Below are positions 8,603 through 16,462 of a stretch of DNA of 64,000 nt, piece by piece. The DNA is taken from assembly GCA_024405215.1 (NCBI GenBank), contig JAKSPB010000007.1:1-64000 (forward strand). The letters run 5' to 3'. Source of the stretch: Lentisphaeria bacterium (GTDB lineage Bacteria > Verrucomicrobiota > Lentisphaeria > Oligosphaerales > Oligosphaeraceae). The translations under genes were made by a program, and so were the position numbers. Numbering within the stretch: the first letter of the stretch is position 1; each line of letters begins with the position of its first letter. The notes beneath the pieces are model-generated. The model saw only the letters and a list, made by a program, of their open reading frames with translations. It was not told where the DNA came from and did no database searches.

Positions 8603-9922
8603 CTATTTTCCGGCCTTGAGTTCGCGAACAGCTTCGACGATGGCCTTCGCCTGATACTCGATCTGATCCTGGGAAAGGTTGTAGATGGGCAGATGCGTGT
8701 AGGAGGTGTAGAACATTCGCTCGGTGTTGGGGCAGGTGGCGGCAATGGCGTTCTCGTCGTAGCCAAGATCCTTCATCACCTGGAAACGGTACATGGGACC
8801 GAAATGAGTGATGTTGGTCAGGCCCTTCTCCTTCAGCTTTGCTTCCAGCTGATGGATGTCGCCGCCGATCTTCTTGGGGTCGATGCGAAGCAGATAGAGG
8901 TGGTGGGTGCCGAAGGTTTCAGCGGTATCCTGCTTTTCGACCAGAATGCCGTCTTCCTCGGCCAGCACCGCGTTGGTGTACTCGGCGGCCTTGCGGCGGA
9001 TGGCGATGATCTCGTCCAGGCGCTTCATCTGGAGCTGGAGGCCCAGGGCCTGCAATTCCGTGATAGAGCAGTTGTTGGCGATCTGGATATTGCCGAAGCG
9101 GTCGCGGAGGGAGACGATGTCATAGAGCCAGTCCTTGATCTGACGGGTGGCGTCAAGTCCAAGGAAACGAGCCAGGGAGAGCTGCTTTCCTGCGTCGTCC
9201 AGGTCGGTCAGGAGAATGCCGCCCTCGCCCAAAGAGGTGATGTTCTTGACTTCGTGGAGGGAGAATCCGCCGAAGTGTCCGATGGTTCCCAAGTACTTGC
9301 CCTTGTATTTGCCGCCCATGCCGTGAGCGCAGTCTTCCATCACGTAGATGCCGTGCTTCTTCGCCAAGTCCATGATGGGATCCATGTCCACGGGATAGCC
9401 GCCCAGGTGCACAGGGACGATCATCTTGGTCTTGGGAGTGATCTTGCGGGCCACGTCGGCGGGATCCAGATTCAGCGTCTCGGGATCCACATCCGCGAAG
9501 ACGACCTTCGCGCCAATGTGCAGCGGGTAGGCCATGGTGGCGATGAAGGTGATGGCAGGCATGATGACCTCGTCGCCAGCCTTCAATCCGGAGAGCTTGT
9601 AGGCGATCTCCATGCCCATGGTCCAGCAGCTGGTCAGCAGGGCGTACTTGGAGCCGAAGGTCTCCTTGGCAGCCTGTTCGGCGGCGTTGACCTGGTCGCC
9701 CATGGTCAGCTTAGAGGCTTTGCCGGATACGGCTGCAAGGCCGTCCAGGGCCTCGCAGACCTTCGCGAAGGCCTCGCCGTAGCCGGGCTTGTCAGCGGTG
9801 TCGGGCAGGAGGAATTTCACGAAGGACTTGACGTCCATCCCGTTGTAGAATTCCCCCACGGCATACCAGGGCACCTTGCTGGGACCCACGGCATAGCGAA
9901 AATCGTTTTTGTTGTCAGACAT
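8603..9922 (-). CDS. DegT/DnrJ/EryC1/StrS-family PLP aminotransferase (first copy)
   Basis: A 439-residue type-I-fold aminotransferase. The PLP-phosphate and ring contacts are in LLTSCWTMGMEIAYKL and VMEDCAHGMGG (Asp against the pyridine nitrogen), and the Schiff-base Lys is in SLHEVKNITSLGEGG (about residue 230). Members transfer an amino group from Glu or Gln to keto-sugars or keto-cyclitols. The first 60 residues are an extension not typical of short sugar aminotransferases. It lies 21 bp after the amidase-like gene and 47 bp before the NagB-like gene. A second, divergent copy starts the same cluster. Confidence 0.85.
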   Translation of the reverse strand: MSDNKNDFRYAVGPSKVPWYAVGEFYNGMDVKSFVKFLLPDTADKPGYGEAFAKVCEALDGLAAVSGKASKLTMGDQVNAAEQAAKETFGSKYALLTSCWTMGMEIAYKLSGLKAGDEVIMPAITFIATMAYPLHIGAKVVFADVDPETLNLDPADVARKITPKTKMIVPVHLGGYPVDMDPIMDLAKKHGIYVMEDCAHGMGGKYKGKYLGTIGHFGGFSLHEVKNITSLGEGGILLTDLDDAGKQLSLARFLGLDATRQIKDWLYDIVSLRDRFGNIQIANNCSITELQALGLQLQMKRLDEIIAIRRKAAEYTNAVLAEEDGILVEKQDTAETFGTHHLYLLRIDPKKIGGDIHQLEAKLKEKGLTNITHFGPMYRFQVMKDLGYDENAIAATCPNTERMFYTSYTHLPIYNLSQDQIEYQAKAIVEAVRELKAGK

Positions 9923-9943
9923 TATTGCTACTCCTAATTTAAA

Positions 9944-11302
9944 TTAATCCTCGCTCATCACATCCGCGTTGGGATCGAAGGAAACATTGCTTTTGAAATT
10001 TTCGACCACGGCGTTGATGAGAATCTCGGCGCCTTCGGGAGCGACGGTATTGCGTCCGGGCTGGGCTTCGTAGCCGCCACGAGCGAAGCAATCCTTCATG
10101 GGGATGTAGGGAGCGAAGGTCTGGGCCAGCTCCACCACGATGTTGCGCTTGAAAGGGGAAGCCTTGCGGATTGCCTCGGAAATGCCGTTGAAGGGCTCGC
10201 CCGGCAGAGAGCAGAAGGCCAGTTCCTTGCCGAAGCGAATCTGGGAAATGGTGCAATTGTCACCGGGGGTGCTCAAGTCATGGCAGTCCAACACACGCTG
10301 CGCGAAGAAACGCAGCGTGGTGACATCGCCGTTGGTCAGTCCTTCGCTGGTGATGTCGCCATCGCGCACGGGGACGTCCTTGGTATCCTCCAGATACTTC
10401 TTCGCGGCGTCGTATTGCTCCTGGGAGACCACGCGGTGGGGGATGAAGACCTTCGCGTTGGAAATCTCCAGCTTGCCTTCGGGAACGGGCTTCAGGTCCT
10501 TGATGATGTCCAGCACCAGCTCCGCGTAGCCGCGGCCGATGCGAACCGCCTCGTCGTAGTTGGTCTGGTCGATGTTCTCGTGGATCTTGAAGTGGTTGAT
10601 GTTACCGGAAGCGTCAATCATGGAGTAGACCGGGATGTCCTTCTTCATGGCATACTGGATGGCGGCCTCCATGCGGCCGGGCCAGTCGGCGGAGACCTTG
10701 CAGCCGCCAACGGTGTCGCAGTGGTTGGCCAGATTGACCATCAGAGCGGTCAGTTCGCCTCCCTGACGGACGCCCACCACGCGGATGTGGCGGTCGAAGT
10801 CCGTCTCCGGCCCTACGATGTCGGGGTTGCAGCGTGTGGGGTTGGTGGCCACGGAACCGTCCTTCATAAAATAGCGGCGCACGAAGGCATAGGGATTCTC
10901 GTTGCCCTCGGCATAGAGGAGTTCCGCAGGGGCCATGCTGCGCTCGGCGCGCTTCAGTGCGCGGATGGCGCCGTCTACGGCGATGGAGACACCCATGGCG
11001 CAAGGAACATCCTCGGCATTGGTGCGGGTGCCGGTATGGGTGTGGATGGCGGAAATGATGAGGTTGCCGGCATATTCAATGCCTGCGCCAAGCAATGCCT
11101 TGCGGATCTGGGCGTCAATGCCAAGCAGGTTGCAGAGGTCGAAGACCAGGAAGCCAGCCCTCACGCCGTCCTGCTCGACAAGCATGGCGCGCACGCAGAT
11201 GTCATCCAGGACGCCATCCACGGGACGACGGTTGAAATACCCCATCAAGTCTGCGCCGAACGGCGGTGTGATGATTTCCTTTGCCAGACCGATCTTCAAC
11301 AT
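9944..11302 (-). CDS. neutral/alkaline ceramidase-like amidohydrolase, cytoplasmic
   Basis: A 452-residue protein resembling the catalytic domain of neutral ceramidases (PF04734 type). It has the opening AKEIITPPFGADLMGY and the zinc-ligand stretch ISAIHTHTGT (about residues 82-91), with a further His in VNLANHCDTVGG. Known members hydrolyse the amide of ceramide, and many bacterial relatives of unknown substrate lie in sugar gene clusters. No signal peptide is present, unlike secreted ceramidases. Context suggests it cleaves an N-acyl group from an amino sugar or aminocyclitol. A 198-bp gap with little coding potential precedes it, so it may have its own promoter. Confidence 0.7.
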   Translation of the reverse strand: MLKIGLAKEIITPPFGADLMGYFNRRPVDGVLDDICVRAMLVEQDGVRAGFLVFDLCNLLGIDAQIRKALLGAGIEYAGNLIISAIHTHTGTRTNAEDVPCAMGVSIAVDGAIRALKRAERSMAPAELLYAEGNENPYAFVRRYFMKDGSVATNPTRCNPDIVGPETDFDRHIRVVGVRQGGELTALMVNLANHCDTVGGCKVSADWPGRMEAAIQYAMKKDIPVYSMIDASGNINHFKIHENIDQTNYDEAVRIGRGYAELVLDIIKDLKPVPEGKLEISNAKVFIPHRVVSQEQYDAAKKYLEDTKDVPVRDGDITSEGLTNGDVTTLRFFAQRVLDCHDLSTPGDNCTISQIRFGKELAFCSLPGEPFNGISEAIRKASPFKRNIVVELAQTFAPYIPMKDCFARGGYEAQPGRNTVAPEGAEILINAVVENFKSNVSFDPNADVMSED

Positions 11303-11427
11303 TTTTCAGCTTCTCCCAAAAGCAAAACAGAAAACTATCGTGCCCCCCTGTTTCTTTCCTAAGAAGGAAAGACAATGGGGAAACAGCGTCAAAACAGGGA
11401 ATATACTCTGAAAAACGCTGTTTCCTC

Positions 11428-11458
11428 AGCGGGAGGGGACACCTTTCCCGCTTTTTTT
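11428..11458 (+). terminator. hairpin plus T-run facing right in the gap between oxidoreductase and amidase genes
   Basis: AGCGGGA (11428-11434) pairs with TCCCGCT (11446-11452) and is followed by seven T residues on the plus strand. No plus-strand gene ends here, so its role is unclear; it may stop antisense transcription or be incidental. Confidence 0.4.
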
Positions 11459-11500
11459 CGTTTTTATGATTTTTTGCGCACGAAATGTGCGTTTTTGGGA

Positions 11501-12571
11501 CTAGATGTCCATCACCTTTCCGCCATTCTGGGCGGAGAGATGCGCCATGCGGCACTGGCGCAGGTTGCGCAGGCCGTCGGAACCATCCTGGTGCTTGCCG
11601 TTGAGGATGGAGACCGCGTGAGAGTCGATCTGCGCCTGGTAGATGTTCTGGAAGCTCTCGGGAACCAGCTGGCGGACGCCACTGGCGTCCTCGACTTCCA
11701 GGTGGACCTTGAAGGGCTCGTCGGCATGGCCGGAGAACTGGAACATGGTGCCGAACCCGCGCATCACGCCCTTGTCGCCGTAGATCTCATAGCCCTGGGC
11801 GCACATGGTGCCCACGAATCCGCCACGGGGTTCGCTGAAGGAGACCATGGCAGCGCCCTGCAGGCCATTTTCCATGGTGAACTTGATATAGGCGCCGTTT
11901 TCGGCGGCGATGGGCATGGTCTTGGGGATGTAGGACGCAGCCACGGAGACAATCTTGGAACCAAAGAGGAACTCCGCCATGTAGAAGCAGTGAGAGGCGA
12001 CGTCGCCGATGGGGCCGCCCATCTCCTCGACCTTGGAGCAGCGCCAGGTGGCGGCTTCCTGAGGAGTAGCGCCGTAGAGGAACTGCATGTGGAAGGTGCT
12101 GTCGTTCACGGTGCCAACGACGCCCTCGGCCAAGGCCTTCTTCGCCAGACGGTTGAAGGCGCTGTTGACCATCATGTGGTCCACGCCCAGGGAGAGATTC
12201 ATCTCCTTGGCGACCTTCTGCATCTCCATGACGTCCTCTTCCTTGGTGGCGATGGGCTTCTCCACCATGGCGTGCTTGCCGGCCTTCATGGCCTGGATGG
12301 CCAGGGCGGCGTGGCTGGCGTTGTTGGTGGCGATGTATACGGCATCCACTTCAGGATCGGCCAAGACTTCGTCAACGGACTTGTACCACTTCAGACCAAG
12401 GGCCTCGGCTGCCTGCTGGCGGGCAGGATTGAGGTCGAAGGCGCCCATCAGCTCGCAGTGCGGCAGAGCCTCGGGGAAACGCTTCTTGTCCATGGCGAAG
12501 CCTTCCTTGGCGACACGATTCTCGGCGATGCCGCCGAAGCCGATGAGGGCATACTGGATCTTTCCGTTCTT
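11501..12571 (-). CDS. Gfo/Idh/MocA-family sugar or cyclitol dehydrogenase
   Basis: A 356-residue oxidoreductase when begun at MKNGKIQYALIGFGG; a longer frame exists, but the upstream codons do not look like family sequence. The N-terminal Rossmann loop is GFGGIAENR, and the diagnostic EKPIATKEED (about residues 96-105) carries the catalytic Lys of the family. Members oxidise or reduce inositols, glucose derivatives and UDP-sugars with NAD(P). In kanosamine and aminocyclitol pathways such an enzyme makes the keto group that a DegT-type aminotransferase then aminates; the second DegT copy is directly upstream here, 108 bp away. Confidence 0.85.
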   Translation of the reverse strand, partial: KNGKIQYALIGFGGIAENRVAKEGFAMDKKRFPEALPHCELMGAFDLNPARQQAAEALGLKWYKSVDEVLADPEVDAVYIATNNASHAALAIQAMKAGKHAMVEKPIATKEEDVMEMQKVAKEMNLSLGVDHMMVNSAFNRLAKKALAEGVVGTVNDSTFHMQFLYGATPQEAATWRCSKVEEMGGPIGDVASHCFYMAEFLFGSKIVSVAASYIPKTMPIAAENGAYIKFTMENGLQGAAMVSFSEPRGGFVGTMCAQGYEIYGDKGVMRGFGTMFQFSGHADEPFKVHLEVEDASGVRQLVPESFQNIYQAQIDSHAVSILNGKHQDGSDGLRNLRQCRMAHLSAQNGGKVMDI

Positions 12572-12679
12572 CATAGGGAAATTGTCTTTTTGTTCAAAGG
12601 GTTCTTGTACGCAAGACATCCCCTGCCGCAAGCACGGCAGGAGATGCGGTGAATCAATAGCTTTCGTTCTACGGAAAGA

Positions 12680-13948
12680 CTACTTCATGTAGACGTCGGC
12701 GACCTTCTTGAAGGCGTCGATGTCGGCCTGGATATGCTTCTCCTCGTAGGTGGGATGGGTCCAGAAGCTAATGGTGCGGTCGGTCAGCCAGTGAGCCATC
12801 TCGCAGTTGAACTTGGTGTAGTCGATGTTGCGGGAACGAGGATCATTGAAGGGATAGCCGGCCACGCCGAAGCCGCGGCGCAGGACGTATGCGTCTTCCT
12901 TGTACATTTCGGGCCACAGCACGCTGTAGGCGGCCGCGCCTTCCTTCTGGACGGCGGCGATGAACTCCTTGCAGCTGCAGGTCAGCTTGTCGGTGTCCAG
13001 GACGAAGGGGACCAGCCAGAAGCAGTTCTGGCGCTCCTCGGTGTCGACGGGCAGGTACTTGACGAGGGGATGATCCTTGAGGGCGGCGATCAGCATCTTG
13101 CCCAGCTTCTTGCGCTGAGGCAGGTTCCAGCTGTCGAAGCGCTCCAGCTCGCCCAGGCCGATCTGGCTCTGGATCTCGGTCATGCGGAAGTTGAAGCCCA
13201 CGCGGCGATGGATGTAGAGCTGCTTGCCTTCCTTCTCCAGGAGGTTCATCTTTTCCTTCACATCGTAACCGTGGTCACGGAAGGAACGGCATTCCCAGGC
13301 CAGGTCATCGTCGTTGGTGCAGACCATGCCGCCTTCGCCGCCGGTGGTGAAGTGCTTGCTCTGGCAGAAGCTGAAGCAGCCAACGTGGCCGATGGTTCCC
13401 GCCTTCTTGCCCTTGTAGATGCCGCCGAAGCACTGCGCGCAGTCCTCGACCACGAACAGATTGTGCTTCTTGGCGATGGCCATGATGGGATCCATGTCCG
13501 CGACCATGCCGTACAGATGGACAACCACGATGGCGCGGGTGCGCTCGGTGATGGCGGCCGCGATCTGGGCAGGATCCATCAGGTGGTCGGTGGCGACGTC
13601 GACGAAGACGGGCAGTGCACCAGCCTGCAGGGCGCAGAAGGAGGAGGCGATGAAGCTGTAGGAAGTGCAGATCACTTCGTCACCGGGGCCGATGCCAAGG
13701 CTGGCCAGAGCGACGTGCAAGGCGGCGGTGCCGTTGGAGACGCTGATGGCGTTCTTCACGCCCAGCCACTTCGCCCAGGCGGCCTCGAACTGCTGACCGA
13801 CCTTGCCAGTCCAGTAGTTCACTTTGCCGCTCTTAAGAATCTCGGCGACCTTGTCGATGGTTTGGGGATTGAACTGAGGCCACGCGGGGAAAGCACCTTC
13901 GAAAACGGGCTTGCCGCCATTGATTGCCAGAGTGGATTTGTCAGCCAT
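12680..13948 (-). CDS. DegT/DnrJ/EryC1/StrS-family PLP aminotransferase (second copy)
   Basis: A 422-residue sugar aminotransferase with all core elements: SNGTAALHVALASLGIGPGD (PLP phosphate site, about residues 76-95), VVEDCAQCFGG (Asp contact) and the Schiff-base Lys in CQSKHFTTGGEGG (about residue 202). It resembles L-glutamine:scyllo-inosose or 3-amino-5-hydroxybenzoate-type members in length and layout. It is the first gene of the minus-strand cluster, with a 263-bp AT-rich upstream gap that must hold the promoter. Together with the downstream Gfo/Idh dehydrogenase it can convert an alcohol carbon to an amine or, for catabolism, the reverse. Confidence 0.88.
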   Translation of the reverse strand: MADKSTLAINGGKPVFEGAFPAWPQFNPQTIDKVAEILKSGKVNYWTGKVGQQFEAAWAKWLGVKNAISVSNGTAALHVALASLGIGPGDEVICTSYSFIASSFCALQAGALPVFVDVATDHLMDPAQIAAAITERTRAIVVVHLYGMVADMDPIMAIAKKHNLFVVEDCAQCFGGIYKGKKAGTIGHVGCFSFCQSKHFTTGGEGGMVCTNDDDLAWECRSFRDHGYDVKEKMNLLEKEGKQLYIHRRVGFNFRMTEIQSQIGLGELERFDSWNLPQRKKLGKMLIAALKDHPLVKYLPVDTEERQNCFWLVPFVLDTDKLTCSCKEFIAAVQKEGAAAYSVLWPEMYKEDAYVLRRGFGVAGYPFNDPRSRNIDYTKFNCEMAHWLTDRTISFWTHPTYEEKHIQADIDAFKKVADVYMK

Positions 13949-14211
13949 TTTCTTTTCCTCTTTTCAGGTTGTTTGGGAACCCCCCGGTCTGATGCCTTCA
14001 GACAACTGCAGGGAAATTCAAGTCATGGAGAAAATGTAATCGCCAAAAACTTGCTTTTCTACTGGAACGCGCCATGGAAAATCATTTTTCCAGACAAATT
14101 TGTGCGAATGGATAAAATAAATGTAAAATGTCCAAACCGAGAACGGGATGGACCAGGGATATCAGAAGGACGACGGCCCGATTCCAAAGGACTGTGCCGT
14201 CGCGCCCTGCC

Positions 14212-16419
14212 CTACCGCCAGACCGCCAGCAGGCAGTCACCGGCCCTCATCTCCAAGCGGATTTCGTTGGACGCCGCATTTTCCAGACTCTTGCCGTTCA
14301 GTCGGAATTCCGCCAGCTGCCCCCCGCAATGGCAGATCAGGCGCAATTCGTGGTCACGGGTCGCCTGCAGCTCCACTCTTGTCTCCGTCATCGTGCGCTT
14401 GCCGTTGACACGGAATCCTCCCGGTGCGAAAAGTCCTTCGAAACCGGCATCTGCCGCGCGGCGGCGGGAGATGCCGGCAAAGAGATGCAATACTCCTTGG
14501 CGGGAATGCAGGAAGCAGTCCTGGACAGCGGCCAGGCATCCCATGGCGCCATCCATCTGCATGATGTTCGGACGGCCATAGCAGGTGGAAAAGCCCTGGA
14601 ACTGAGCATCATGCGTCGACGCCCCGCCCTTGTTGTTGAAAACGCGCTTCCAGATTTCCAGGATCATCTCCGCGGCCTCGGGATGGTTCAACCGGTTCAT
14701 CAGCATGGCCGCCCAGGAAAGGCACCACCCGGACCACTGGCCCATCCCCAGATTCACCCAGCGTTCAAAGGAACGTGCCACAATGGGCGCCCAGGCGGGA
14801 TCTTCGGGATCAATGACATCAAAAGGACACAGCCCTGCCAGATGGGAATGGTGGCGGTGGCTTTCCTCCAGCGCCAATCCGTCCCAAAGGCCGATTTCGG
14901 CATGTTCCCTGTCTCCATAGAGGGAAACCACCGGCAGTCTCTTTTCCACGTCCTTCCAGCGCGGATCCGGCGTTTCGCCCAGGATTTCCGCTGCGACAAG
15001 AAGATTCCGGTTCAGACGATGGCAGGCGGCCAGCTGGAAGGAGGCATTGGCTCCCCAGGCATCCATCTGGGCATCGCGATACTCGGGAGAAGTCGTCAGC
15101 GGCAGGCAGAGCGTGCCGTCCGGTCGCGTCTCCATCTGCGCCAGATAGACATTCATGGCCCCCTTCATGAAGGGATAGGCAACCGATTCCAGGAAATTCC
15201 TATCGCCGGAATAGTCGTAATAGTCGAACATCATCTGCGCCACCCAGGCAGTGCAGGCGTGGTCCACGGCGCCGGTCCAGAAGTCTCCCATGCAGGTGCA
15301 CCGATCGTCCACTGAATGAGGCAGCATATAGCCATCAGGGATGCCGATGTAGAATCTGGCGTTTTCCCGAAGCTGCTCCCGCCAAGACCAGACCATGTCC
15401 AGCACGATGCGCAGATTTTCGAAGAGTCCCGCGCGGAACGCCGGCCAGTAGCACATTTCCAGATTGATGTTGAAATGATAGTCCGAAGACCATGGCGGAT
15501 AGCCGCAATCCTCAATCCAGGGCCCCTGGAGTCCTGCCGCCACGCCGCCCGGCGTGGTCATTGCCCCGAACTTGAACATCCCGTCCAGATAGAGTTCGTC
15601 CAAGACGTCGTTTCCCGTGGAGAGCTTCGGCGTCTTCTGCCAGTAGTCTTTCCACCAGACGAGATTCTCTTCCGAAAGAGCCGTCCACGACACGCAGTCC
15701 AAGACCAGCTGCCGTTTTTCCAGTTCATCCGCCGGGAGCCCCTGCCAGTATTGCGCCGTCCAGAGTTCGCCGTCCTTTCGCACCGCCAAGCCGTATGCGG
15801 GATCCGCCGGCATCTCCTGGACAAAGCCCCAGAAGTTCTCCCGCACCGTGCACCGCGGGGGAGGATAGCCATTTCCGCCCAACGCCCCCAGCCAGTTTCC
15901 GCCATCGATGATGCTGCTCTCGTAGCCGGAAAGCAGGCGGAAATCCTCCACGTCGGCACACCGGAAGGCGAAGAGGCACTTCTGTTCCATGTCCACCCGG
16001 AGTTCCAGCACGCCCTCGTTGCCGTCCGGCATCCCGTAGACGCAACGTACGAGTCCCTGAGAGCGATCCAGCTCGTTGCGAAGCAGCGTAGCGCCCTCGC
16101 GCAGGGTCAGCACCAGGCGCGCCACCGGTATGATCGTGGGGACCTGCGGATTGCCATTGGGCAGAAGGACCGTCTTGAAAATCGCCTTGAGCCCCGCCTC
16201 GTCCTTCGCCTCCAGGCAGCGCCGGATATCCCGGTAGTTCTGCGCGGGGGACCACTTCATTCCTCCCCGATGATCCCACAAGGCGCCGCATCCTACCGTA
16301 AGGGAAAGTTCCCTTCCCGTGCCCCATGCGTAAAGCCCCAGGTAACCATTGCCCAGCGGCGCCCCCTCGTGGCGGGTCGGCAACGGATATTCATGAACCG
16401 TGACAAATGACGTGGCCAT
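14212..16419 (-). CDS. GH95-like glycosidase (alpha-L-fucosidase/galactosidase family)
   Basis: This 735-residue protein has an N-terminal beta domain and an (alpha/alpha)6 barrel. The GH95 hallmarks are visible: YHFNINLEMCYW (residues 314-325, the paired Asn residues that position water), TTSPEYRDAQ (Glu about 446, the acid candidate), HRHHSHLAGL (521-530) and MQMDGAMG (620-627, Asp base). GH95 enzymes are inverting alpha-1,2-L-fucosidases or L-galactosidases. No signal peptide, so it acts on imported sugars or leaves by another route. It follows the GH16 gene by 43 bp on the same strand and is probably cotranscribed with it. Confidence 0.8.
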   Translation of the reverse strand: MATSFVTVHEYPLPTRHEGAPLGNGYLGLYAWGTGRELSLTVGCGALWDHRGGMKWSPAQNYRDIRRCLEAKDEAGLKAIFKTVLLPNGNPQVPTIIPVARLVLTLREGATLLRNELDRSQGLVRCVYGMPDGNEGVLELRVDMEQKCLFAFRCADVEDFRLLSGYESSIIDGGNWLGALGGNGYPPPRCTVRENFWGFVQEMPADPAYGLAVRKDGELWTAQYWQGLPADELEKRQLVLDCVSWTALSEENLVWWKDYWQKTPKLSTGNDVLDELYLDGMFKFGAMTTPGGVAAGLQGPWIEDCGYPPWSSDYHFNINLEMCYWPAFRAGLFENLRIVLDMVWSWREQLRENARFYIGIPDGYMLPHSVDDRCTCMGDFWTGAVDHACTAWVAQMMFDYYDYSGDRNFLESVAYPFMKGAMNVYLAQMETRPDGTLCLPLTTSPEYRDAQMDAWGANASFQLAACHRLNRNLLVAAEILGETPDPRWKDVEKRLPVVSLYGDREHAEIGLWDGLALEESHRHHSHLAGLCPFDVIDPEDPAWAPIVARSFERWVNLGMGQWSGWCLSWAAMLMNRLNHPEAAEMILEIWKRVFNNKGGASTHDAQFQGFSTCYGRPNIMQMDGAMGCLAAVQDCFLHSRQGVLHLFAGISRRRAADAGFEGLFAPGGFRVNGKRTMTETRVELQATRDHELRLICHCGGQLAEFRLNGKSLENAASNEIRLEMRAGDCLLAVWR

Positions 16420-16462
16420 TGTGTTTCTTCTTGAAAAATGAATGAAAAACCGCCCGAGACTC

